Assembly (NCBI RefSeq): GCF_023276355.1
Contig: NZ_JALLPL010000001.1
Coordinates: forward strand, 1,860,001-1,924,000
Origin: Haloplanus sp. XH21
GTDB taxonomy: Archaea; Halobacteriota; Halobacteria; Halobacteriales; Haloferacaceae
Length of the DNA stretch: 64,000 bases
Direction of reading: 5' to 3'
This document shows positions 38,725 through 45,928 of this stretch, in pieces. The translations under genes and the position numbers were made by a program. The notes under the pieces were generated by a model. That model searched no databases and had not been told where the DNA came from. It worked only from the letters and a program-made list of their open reading frames with translations. Position 1 is the first letter of the stretch. Every line of letters starts with the position of its first letter.

Positions 38725-39072
38725 TCAGACCGCGTCGGGGCCCTCCTTCCCGGTGCGGACCTGAATGGCGTTGTCGACGGGCAGGATGAAGATTTTCCCG
38801 TCGCCGGGTTCGCCGGTGTGGGCGGCCTCGCGGATGGCGTCGGCCACATCCTTGCCTGCAACATCAGCGACCACACACTCGACTTTGGTCTTCTGGTGCA
38901 GGTCGACGGTGTACTCCTCGCCACGCCACTGCCCTTTCTTCGCGGGTTGCGAGCCACGGCCAGAGACGTTCGACACCGTAATCGAGGGAGCGCCGGCCTC
39001 GGCGACGGCCTGTTTCACCGCACCGAGTGTGTCAGGACGGATGTACGCGATCACCATCTCGATTTCAGTCAT
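38725..39072 (-). CDS. glnK: PII nitrogen regulatory protein
   Basis: The 115-residue PII trimer subunit has the T-loop [16 protein letters not shown] with the conserved tyrosine, the B-loop [16 protein letters not shown] and the N-terminal strand [12 protein letters not shown]. GlnK senses ATP/ADP and 2-oxoglutarate and plugs the Amt channel when ammonium is plentiful. It overlaps amt by 8 bp (ATGACTGA), so production is coupled. Confidence 0.95.
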   Translation of the reverse strand: MTEIEMVIAYIRPDTLGAVKQAVAEAGAPSITVSNVSGRGSQPAKKGQWRGEEYTVDLHQKTKVECVVADVAGKDVADAIREAAHTGEPGDGKIFILPVDNAIQVRTGKEGPDAV

Positions 39073-40411
39073 CGTCGGCCACCTCACGACGATCGGCCGG
39101 AGTCGTACCCGGCGTGCCGGTGTTGCCGACGGAGTTGTCGCCGAACTCGGGGTAGGTCACGATGCCGTGCTCCGAGGCGTCGAGCCCCTCGCGTTCGTGT
39201 GCCTCGCTCACCCGTGCCCAGCCGAGGGCCTTCAGGAGCCCGTAGACGATGAAGGTGATCACACCGGCCCAAAGCGCGAGCACGATCACACCGACGATCT
39301 GGGTCACCAGCTGGGAGACCGAGAAGGCAGCGGTCGTGTTGACAAACGGGTAGGCGAGGGCGCTGAGGAGGCCCGCAGAGCCATGAACGGGGAAGACCGC
39401 ACACACGTCGTCAATGCCGAACTTCTCCAGCAGGTCGAAGACGAGGACGACCTGCACGCCGGCGATGAAGCCGACGACGAGCGTCGCGGGCCAACTCGCA
39501 ACGGCCGCGATGCTGCAGACGGAAACGAGGCCCGCGAGCAGGCCGTTGGCAGTCATGAGGCTGTCGACCTTGCCGCTACGAGCGACACTGATGGCGGCAG
39601 CACCGATACTACCGGTGCCCATCACCAGCGCGGTGTTGATCGCCACGCGGCCGGCGTAGGCGTAGTCGGCCAGCGCCAGTTCGCCGGCGTCGGTGACCTG
39701 GAACACGTTGACGGCGGTGCCGACGTTGAAGCCGTACCAGCCGAACGCGAGGATGAGCGTCCCGAGGATGGCGTAGGGCAGCGAGTGGCCTGGGATGACG
39801 TTCGGGGTGCCGTCAGCGTCGAACCGGTCGACGCGGGGGCCGACGATGTACGCCGCGACCAGCCCACAGACGCCGCCGGTCATATGGACGACGGCGGCGC
39901 CCGCGAAGTCCTGGAATCCAAGCGTCGCCAGGAAGCCGCCGCCCCACGTCAGGCCGGTCGCGACGGGGTAGATGAGCGCCCCGACGAGCACGGTGAAGAC
40001 GAGGTAGCCACGGAGTTGCGCGCGCTCGGCGACGGCGCCGGAGACGATGGAGGCCGCGACCATTGAGAACGCGGCACCGAAGAGGATGCTCGCCCACGCC
40101 GTCGATCCACCGGAGTAGTAGGCGTAGGCACTCGCGAGGCTGAAGCCACTGCCGGAGGTGACCCCGGCGACGATAGCCGAGACCCCGACGCCGATGATGA
40201 AGTACGCGAGGACGCCGACGCCCCAGGTAAGGACGTTCTTCGTCAGCTGATTGGCGACGTTCTTCGAGCGCACCTGTCCGGATTCGAGCATGCCGAAGCC
40301 AGCGTGCATGAAGAACACGAGGAAGGTGGCGACCATCACCCAGAGGAGGTTGACCCCCTCGGCAATCACCGACGGGTCGGCCTGCAGAACGGATACGTTC
40401 ATCTCAGTCAT
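39065..40411 (-). CDS. amt: Ammonium transporter (Amt/Mep family)
   Basis: The 448-residue membrane protein has 11 predicted helices, with family motifs [31 protein letters not shown] (first pore histidine) and [14 protein letters not shown] (second pore histidine). It imports ammonium, regulated by the GlnK encoded next. The start overlaps the end of the amine oxidase gene (GATGACTGA), so deamination and ammonium transport are translationally linked. Confidence 0.95.
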   Translation of the reverse strand: MTEMNVSVLQADPSVIAEGVNLLWVMVATFLVFFMHAGFGMLESGQVRSKNVANQLTKNVLTWGVGVLAYFIIGVGVSAIVAGVTSGSGFSLASAYAYYSGGSTAWASILFGAAFSMVAASIVSGAVAERAQLRGYLVFTVLVGALIYPVATGLTWGGGFLATLGFQDFAGAAVVHMTGGVCGLVAAYIVGPRVDRFDADGTPNVIPGHSLPYAILGTLILAFGWYGFNVGTAVNVFQVTDAGELALADYAYAGRVAINTALVMGTGSIGAAAISVARSGKVDSLMTANGLLAGLVSVCSIAAVASWPATLVVGFIAGVQVVLVFDLLEKFGIDDVCAVFPVHGSAGLLSALAYPFVNTTAAFSVSQLVTQIVGVIVLALWAGVITFIVYGLLKALGWARVSEAHEREGLDASEHGIVTYPEFGDNSVGNTGTPGTTPADRREVADDD

Positions 40412-42347
40412 CACCCGTGGACGTCAGGTCGTGTTCGGTGTGACACGGCTCCGGCGGTAGCGAGATCGAGGGGTTGCTGTCGAGGAACCCCTCGGGCTTG
40501 AGGTGGAAGCTCGCGATTTCGACGGGCAGAACCGGCCAGTCCTCCGCGCGGGTGACGTGGTTGACGCCGAGCGTGTACCAGCAGACCACGTCCTCGCCGT
40601 CGAGGTCGCGATCCTTCTCAGCCCATTCAGCCAGCCCCGTCGTCTCGTCGTTCTGGTTGGGGTAGTCGCCGGCCGCGAACTGCTCGTCGGGGTCGTACTG
40701 TGTGGTCCAGAAATTGTTCTGGATGAACCCAGCCCGCTTCTTCGTGCTGGAGTTGGGCCTTGCCGGGGAGTCGACGTTGGTGTGTGGCTCCAGCTTGTAG
40801 CCACAGGGCCGGCCGTAGGAGTTCGTCGTCTCCGTGCTCTCGACCCGCCAGTACTTGCCGGCCAAGGGGTCGATGTCGTCGCGGGCCTCCATCTCGGACT
40901 CCAGGACCGTTTCCTTCGCCGTGAACCCCTTCTTGCGGTCGCTCCCGACGGGTTCGTTGTGGACCTCTTTCACCCGGTTGGGTGTGTCGTCGATGTCGAA
41001 GTCCAGCCGGAAGTTGAAGTGGTGCTGGTGGATGGATGTCTTGACCTGCGGGGCGACGATCTCGTACTCGCCGTTGGTGTCCGTGGCGTCCTCGTCGGCC
41101 GGGACCACCCCGTTGGAGTCGATACCCGTAAGACGGACTTCGCCCTCGATGGAGCCATCGGGGTAGAAGTACCAGTAGAACCCGTAGTCGTAGTTGTAGA
41201 CGGTCGCGATAAAGGAGATGACGAGGCGGCGGCGACGCCGGACTTCGGTGTGTTCCTTGCGCCACTCCGTATGCTTCCAGAGGACGCCGTCGTCCTCCTC
41301 GTGCATGCAGATCGCGTTGGAGAGCGTCTTGGGGTCGCCGTTCGTGTCGTTCATCGCCACGTCGAAGTAGTGCATCTCGCCGAGGCAGTCACACCCCTCG
41401 GTCAGCACGTTCGCCATTCGGCCGACGTGGAACTCGCCGATGTCGAACGCCTCCTTCCAGGAGTGGTTGGGATCGCTATCGCCGTACGGAACGGCCATCT
41501 CCGACGCTGAGGCGCGGTGGAGCACCTTCCGTTTCTCGCCCTCGTCCTCGAACGTGACGTCGTGGAAGACGAGCCCCTCGCGGGGCGTCCAGCCGACCTG
41601 GAACTCCCAGTCCAGCCATTCGACGGTCTGTCCATCTACCTCGAAGCCCGGGCCGTCGGGCTGTACCACGTCGAGGTGTTTGAAGTCGTCTCGCGTGTCG
41701 ACACGGTCGGCCCGAAAGTCGGCGTCCTCGGGCGGGAGCGGGTTGTCCTCGTCGACGACGCCATTGTCCTCTATCTTCACGACTTCCATCTCGTCGAGGT
41801 CGACGAACGCGAACAGACCCTCGATGGGGCGGGCGTAGCCGTTGTCTTCCTCTTCGGTCTTGATCCATGAGAGTGCGCGGACGAGTCGGCGGTCGTCGAA
41901 CTCGTCGGGCTCGAATCCACTCGCGGGCCAGGGGTCGACGATGGCGAGGTCGAAGTTTTCGACGCCACGCTTGGCGGCCGCCTCCTGCCACTCCGGATCG
42001 TTGATGACGACCTCTTCAGACTGTTCGACCTCCGGTGGCGTGATCGCCGGCTGAACGTCCTCGATGTGCGTCACATCGAGGAGTTCTTCCCCCGTAATCG
42101 ACACCGACGCCTCGTAGGTCTCGCCGTCCTGTCGAACGATGATGAACGCCTCGCGATCGAAATGGTCCCCCTCTTCGAACGCCCGGACGAACTCCTTGTC
42201 CGGTTCGTCGAGGACGACGTTGTGGTAGACCGCATTGTCGGCGACATCCCATTCGTCTTCGAGGACGTCGACGGCGGCCGAAATCTCCTCGCGCGCTAGT
42301 GGATCGAGTGGATGACTCACGCCCGTTTTCTCGAGGTCGACTGCCAT
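40404..42347 (-). CDS. Copper-containing primary amine oxidase
   Basis: It oxidises primary amines to aldehyde, ammonia and H2O2. Key residues are visible: catalytic base Asp302 in FDIGEFHVG, the TPQ-precursor tyrosine at about 386 in TVYNYDYG (consensus N-Y-D/E-Y), and copper histidines 440 and 442 in SIHQHHFNF. A probable third His lies in ASFHLKPEGFLDSNPS near the C-terminus. There is no signal peptide, so it acts inside the cell. The 647-residue length is normal. It heads an operon with amt, glnK and a ZIP-like protein. ATG 42347 is set by an adjacent Shine-Dalgarno site. Confidence 0.93.
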   Translation of the reverse strand: MAVDLEKTGVSHPLDPLAREEISAAVDVLEDEWDVADNAVYHNVVLDEPDKEFVRAFEEGDHFDREAFIIVRQDGETYEASVSITGEELLDVTHIEDVQPAITPPEVEQSEEVVINDPEWQEAAAKRGVENFDLAIVDPWPASGFEPDEFDDRRLVRALSWIKTEEEDNGYARPIEGLFAFVDLDEMEVVKIEDNGVVDEDNPLPPEDADFRADRVDTRDDFKHLDVVQPDGPGFEVDGQTVEWLDWEFQVGWTPREGLVFHDVTFEDEGEKRKVLHRASASEMAVPYGDSDPNHSWKEAFDIGEFHVGRMANVLTEGCDCLGEMHYFDVAMNDTNGDPKTLSNAICMHEEDDGVLWKHTEWRKEHTEVRRRRRLVISFIATVYNYDYGFYWYFYPDGSIEGEVRLTGIDSNGVVPADEDATDTNGEYEIVAPQVKTSIHQHHFNFRLDFDIDDTPNRVKEVHNEPVGSDRKKGFTAKETVLESEMEARDDIDPLAGKYWRVESTETTNSYGRPCGYKLEPHTNVDSPARPNSSTKKRAGFIQNNFWTTQYDPDEQFAAGDYPNQNDETTGLAEWAEKDRDLDGEDVVCWYTLGVNHVTRAEDWPVLPVEIASFHLKPEGFLDSNPSISLPPEPCHTEHDLTSTGDD

Positions 42348-42352
42348 TACGC

Positions 42353-42361
42353 GATCACCCC
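42353..42361 (-). promoter_or_regulatory. Shine-Dalgarno site of the amine oxidase operon
   Basis: GGGGTGATC on the minus strand is complementary, with one mismatch, to the 16S rRNA 3' end. It lies 5 nt before ATG 42347 and fixes the start. A TTTTATC box at 42396-42402 (minus-strand GATAAAA) predicts a leadered transcript beginning near 42372. Confidence 0.5.
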
Positions 42362-42374
42362 GCAGGCGCCGCAA

Positions 42375-42583
42375 TTATCCATCCATACGTTTCCTTTTAT
42401 CGAGTTTCGTTCTCCAAATGGCATCATCGACAGAAGAATAGAAAATGATTGGAGATTGTATATCTACTTCACCACTCGAGAGTTGTAAATAAGGACTGTA
42501 ATAATACCCTTATATTCGACCAGGCAGAGGAGACCGGGATTTGCAGGGATAAGACGCAAGTGTAGTCGACATCGAATAGATAT
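42375..42583. promoter_or_regulatory. A/T-rich divergent control region, amine oxidase operon / TrmB regulator
   Basis: The 209-bp gap is far more A/T-rich than the flanking genes. It holds the minus-strand TATA-like box at 42396-42402 and plus-strand candidates TTATATT at about 42510-42516 and GGATAAGA at about 42547-42554. I see no long perfect inverted repeat that would pinpoint the TrmB operator. Confidence 0.5.
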
Positions 42584-43369
42584 GTGAGCACTCAGCCCGA
42601 GATCTACCTGCAAGAGATGGGCCTCTCGGAGTACGAGGCAGCGACGTACGTCGGCCTGCTGCGGGGCGGGACATCGACAGCGAAGGAAGTCGCTTCGTTG
42701 GCGGATGTCCCCCAGTCTCGCGTGTACGATATCCTCGACACGCTGAGTGATAAGGGGTTTGTCGTCATCCAAGAGGGTCGTCCCAAGAAGTTCGGACCGG
42801 TCGACCCGAACCAAGCAGTGTCACAGTTTCGCGATTTTAAGCGTCGCGAACACGTTCGGAAACTCGACGAGATCCAGGGACTCGGCGACCACTTCCTCGA
42901 CGCCATCGAAGAGGCGGAGTACGGTGGGGTTGAGGACGACGCGGTCGCTATCAGCTGGTCGTATCCGAACCGCCACCACATTCTCGAGAAACTCGAACGC
43001 CTCGCCGAGGACGCCACCTCGGAGATTCTCATGATAACGACGCCGGAGAGTTTCGAACGAATCGCCAACCATCACGTTGACCTCCTCGCACGAAAGGCCG
43101 ATGCAGGGGTCGAGATACGGGCGCTCATCTCCGACGACCGTCGACTCGACGGTGCCGTTCGCGACCGGACGACCGAACTGATGGTGATGCGGTTCGTCCA
43201 AGATATCCGGGGGCGACTCTACACCTACGACGGCGAAAACGTCCTGCTGGCGTTCAAGGCGCCGAACGACGACGGCTACGTCGGCATCTCGACCACGAGT
43301 CCGCATCTCTACGCCACTCTCTCGCAACTGTTCGAGTTGCTGTGGGAGGACGGCGAGCCAGTCGCCTGA
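42584..43369 (+). CDS. TrmB-family transcriptional regulator
   Basis: The 261-residue protein has an N-terminal winged helix (GLSEYEAATYVGLLRGG, AKEVASLADVPQSRVYDIL) and a C-terminal phospholipase-D-like effector region characteristic of haloarchaeal TrmB proteins. TrmB members repress or activate depending on a small-molecule ligand. Its divergent position makes it the obvious candidate regulator of the amine oxidase-amt-glnK operon; the ligand could be an amine, which is inference. GTG 42584 begins the conserved region. Confidence 0.85.
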   Translation: MSTQPEIYLQEMGLSEYEAATYVGLLRGGTSTAKEVASLADVPQSRVYDILDTLSDKGFVVIQEGRPKKFGPVDPNQAVSQFRDFKRREHVRKLDEIQGLGDHFLDAIEEAEYGGVEDDAVAISWSYPNRHHILEKLERLAEDATSEILMITTPESFERIANHHVDLLARKADAGVEIRALISDDRRLDGAVRDRTTELMVMRFVQDIRGRLYTYDGENVLLAFKAPNDDGYVGISTTSPHLYATLSQLFELLWEDGEPVA

Positions 43370-43493
43370 GTACTCCAACGAGCCGACACGAGGCCCGCCT
43401 GCACCGAGGGCTCACCTCGACCCGGCAGTCCGACCGCAACGTCGCGTCATCGCCGACGATAATAGTAACGCCGCCGAGAGGTCGCCCGGGCGA

Positions 43494-43958
43494 CTACTCG
43501 TACAGCCAGGTTTCGTCGCCGCGCTCGTAGTCCTGGAGTTCGTCCTCGTCGAAGAAGAGGTCGATCTCCCGTTCGTTCGCGCCGGGGTCCTCGTGGTCGG
43601 AGCCGTGAATGACGTTCCGACCGAGATCCAGACCGAAGTCGCCGCGGATGGTACCGGGGTCGGACTCGGCTGGGTCGGTCTCGCCCATCATGCGGCGGAC
43701 CTGCCGGGTGGCGTCCTGGCCTTCCCAGACCATCGCCATCACGGGACCGGCGGTGATGAAGTCCACGAGGCCCTCGAAGAAGGGTTTGCCCTCGTGTTCG
43801 CCGTAATGCTCGTGGGCGAGGTCGTCGGAGATCTGCATGAACTTCGCGCCGACGAGTTTGAGGCCGCGGTCCTCGAACCGCGAGATGATCTCACCGATGA
43901 GTCCGCGTTGGACGCCGTCGGGCTTGACCATCACGAAGGTTCGCTCGGTGTCGCTCAT
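43494..43958 (-). CDS. ndk: Nucleoside diphosphate kinase
   Basis: It equilibrates nucleoside di- and triphosphates through a phosphohistidine. Motifs are [23 protein letters not shown] and the active-site RNVIHGSD. Its 154 residues are typical. It ends the rpl7ae-rps28e-rpl24e-ndk cluster, a conserved archaeal order, overlapping rpl24e by 4 bp. Confidence 0.96.
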   Translation of the reverse strand: MSDTERTFVMVKPDGVQRGLIGEIISRFEDRGLKLVGAKFMQISDDLAHEHYGEHEGKPFFEGLVDFITAGPVMAMVWEGQDATRQVRRMMGETDPAESDPGTIRGDFGLDLGRNVIHGSDHEDPGANEREIDLFFDEDELQDYERGDETWLYE

Positions 43959-44146
43959 TCCTCACCGCCGGCCGCCTGCCCTTCCTCGGTCCATTCGAGG
44001 TCGCGCGGTTCGCGCCCGAGGAAGTAGTTCTTCTCGGCCTTCGAATCCTTGAAATGCAGGATGGTGCCGTCTTTCTTGACGTACATCGTCCCCGTGCCGG
44101 GTTCGATCTCTTCGCCCGTGTAATCGCAGGTGCGTGTGTCGACCAT
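43955..44146 (-). CDS. rpl24e: 50S ribosomal protein L24e
   Basis: The 63-residue zinc-ribbon-like r-protein shows [22 protein letters not shown] and [15 protein letters not shown]. The usual four-cysteine site is reduced here to a single cysteine (Cys7), as in other haloarchaeal copies. It overlaps the rps28e stop by 1 bp and ndk by 4 bp. Confidence 0.93.
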   Translation of the reverse strand: MVDTRTCDYTGEEIEPGTGTMYVKKDGTILHFKDSKAEKNYFLGREPRDLEWTEEGQAAGGEE

Positions 44147-44370
44147 TACTGTCCTCCGATGGAGTCGGCGTCACGCTGTGTCTCGCGCAGCTGGAGCACG
44201 TCGCCCTCGCGGACGGGGCCCAGAACGTTGCGCGTGATGATTCGACCCTGATTCGATCCCTCCTGGATGCGACATTTGACCTGCATGGCTTCGCCGTGCA
44301 TGCCGGTCTTACCAACGATTTCGATGACCTCGGCGGGCGTCGATTCGCTGGCACTCTCTTCGGCGCTCAT
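44146..44370 (-). CDS. rps28e: 30S ribosomal protein S28e
   Basis: The 74-residue OB-fold r-protein contains [20 protein letters not shown] and the invariant [22 protein letters not shown]. It sits in the mRNA-exit region of the small subunit. It begins 6 bp after rpl7ae and overlaps rpl24e by 1 bp. Confidence 0.95.
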   Translation of the reverse strand: MSAEESASESTPAEVIEIVGKTGMHGEAMQVKCRIQEGSNQGRIITRNVLGPVREGDVLQLRETQRDADSIGGQ

Positions 44371-44376
44371 GGTCGC

Positions 44377-44739
44377 TTATCGGAGGTCCTCGACCTTGGT
44401 GGCGATGTCTTCGACCTGTTCCTCAGCGTCGCCCGCGTCGACGATGGCCGCCGCCGCACTACCCACTTCGAGGCCGGCCGCGTGGCCGACGTCGTCCTGC
44501 GTCTCGACGAAGACGTAGGGGATGCCCTTCTCGTCCGCCAGCTCTGGCAGATGCATGACGATCTCTTCGGGCTGGACGTCTTCCGCGATGACGACGAGGT
44601 CGGCGTTGCCGCGCTCGACTGCCTTGGTCGTCTCGTTCGTTCCTTTCTTGACACTGCCTGTGTCTCGCGCTACTTCGAGCGCCTCGATGGCGCTCTCGGC
44701 GAGGTCCGCCGGAACATCGAAATTGACGTAAACTGACAT
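44377..44739 (-). CDS. rpl7ae: 50S ribosomal protein L7Ae (kink-turn RNA-binding protein)
   Basis: The 120-residue L7Ae/L30e-fold protein ([21 protein letters not shown], the kink-turn recognition loop) serves in the large subunit and in box C/D, H/ACA and RNase P particles. ATG 44739 is fixed by GGGAGGT 7 nt upstream. It heads the r-protein-ndk operon with a leader of about 88 nt, unusual in this mostly leaderless window. Confidence 0.96.
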   Translation of the reverse strand: MSVYVNFDVPADLAESAIEALEVARDTGSVKKGTNETTKAVERGNADLVVIAEDVQPEEIVMHLPELADEKGIPYVFVETQDDVGHAAGLEVGSAAAAIVDAGDAEEQVEDIATKVEDLR

Positions 44740-44856
44740 GATTTGTACCTCCCGCCCGTGGGCTCGCACACCTCACCAGGCTGAGTCCCTGATGGCGAGG
44801 CGCATCATCAACCCCGGACAGGCTGTACACCCGAATAGCAGCGGCCCCCATAAAAG
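44740..44856 (-). promoter_or_regulatory. Promoter and long 5' leader of the L7Ae operon
   Basis: A minus-strand TATA-like CTTTTATG lies at 44849-44856, predicting transcription from about 44828. The leader has a Shine-Dalgarno GGGAGGT (44747-44753) and foldable stretches, including CTCA...TGAG (about 44788-44775) and a TGATG...CATCA pair upstream. L7Ae autoregulation through a kink-turn in its own leader is known in other archaea; whether this leader folds that way is untested. Confidence 0.45.
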
Positions 44857-44911
44857 CGCTTTCAAAGCCGAGACGGCGTGTGAGGGGGGCACACGCGCCG
44901 AGCCGGACCGG

Positions 44912-45844
44912 TTAGTCGGCGGCGGTCAGTGGCGGGAGTCCCGCTTCGATCTCCCCGCGCCGGTCTTCGAGCCATTCGGGCAGGACGAGGCGTTCGCCCA
45001 GATGCTCGATCTCTTCGTCGACGGTGTAGCCCGGTTCCTTCGTGGCGTACTCGAAGAGGACGCCGCCGTCGGTCCGGGCGTACACCGATTCGAACCACTT
45101 GCGGTCGATGATCTCCGTCGGACGCAGTCCGTGATCGATGAGCACCTCGCGCCACTCGGCCTGATTCTCCTGTGTCACCTGAAAGGCGACGTGGTGGACG
45201 GTGCCCGCGCCGGGGCGCCCGCGCGGCGCCTCCGGATCCTCGTGGAGGTCGACGACGTAGCCCAGGTCGCCGTCGGCCTCGTAGCGTTGCCGGCCGCCGT
45301 CGCTCGTCGTTTCCTCGAACCCCATCGCTTCGAGGAGCGTCGCCGTGCTGTGAGGGTCGACCAGCGAGAGCGTGACGCCGAAGAAGCCGCGGATGGCGTG
45401 TTCGGCGGGGACCGGTCCCTCGGGCGGGTCGCCCGCCGGGGCGTCCGCCCGCCCGACGAGTTCCAGCGGGAGGCCGTCGGGGTCGCGGAAGGGAACGACC
45501 GTGTCACCGAAGCGGTCGTGCGGGTCGTCGACGTCGACGCCCTCGCTTTCGAGGCGGCCGACCCAGTAGTCGATGGCGCCGTCGGGGACGAGAAACTGGA
45601 CCGTGGTGGCCTGTCCCCGGCCGACCTGTCCGGGCGCCGCGTCGGGATAGGGGAAGAAGGTCATGCTCGTGCCCGGCGACCCGCCGTAGTCGCCGTAGAA
45701 CAGGTGATAGACCGACACGTCGTCCTGATTGACGCTCTGCTTGACCAGCCGGAGCCCGAGCGTCTCGGTGTAAAACGCCAGGTTCTCCGCGGGATCGCTT
45801 CCGATGGCGGTGACGTGGTGAATACCGGGAATGTCGGCGGGCAT
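44912..45844 (-). CDS. VOC-family ring-cleaving dioxygenase-like protein
   Basis: The 310-residue protein is a tandem of two vicinal-oxygen-chelate modules (IHHVTAIGSDPAENLAFYTETLGLRLVK and TVHHVAFQVTQENQAEWREVL), with metal-ligand histidines HH and HHV and a C-terminal acidic ligand in VLFEYAT. It resembles MhqO/YdfO-type hydroquinone dioxygenases. The substrate is unknown. ATG 45844 lies 27 bp from a GTTAACTC box near 45871. It is divergent from tmcA. Confidence 0.88.
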   Translation of the reverse strand: MPADIPGIHHVTAIGSDPAENLAFYTETLGLRLVKQSVNQDDVSVYHLFYGDYGGSPGTSMTFFPYPDAAPGQVGRGQATTVQFLVPDGAIDYWVGRLESEGVDVDDPHDRFGDTVVPFRDPDGLPLELVGRADAPAGDPPEGPVPAEHAIRGFFGVTLSLVDPHSTATLLEAMGFEETTSDGGRQRYEADGDLGYVVDLHEDPEAPRGRPGAGTVHHVAFQVTQENQAEWREVLIDHGLRPTEIIDRKWFESVYARTDGGVLFEYATKEPGYTVDEEIEHLGERLVLPEWLEDRRGEIEAGLPPLTAAD

Positions 45845-45928
45845 ACCACGCCATAGGCCAGGGAGCGAGTTAACGACTGGGCCGATCGGATAGCAAGGCC
45901 CTTTGTCGGCGGCGGAGTACGCCGGTCC

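Noticed and set aside
43370-43493. Palindrome-family member upstream of the ndk stop (AATAGTAACGCC and GGGCGACTA)
   Set aside because: Only a few bases resemble the arms and there is no complementary partner or TNA duplication.
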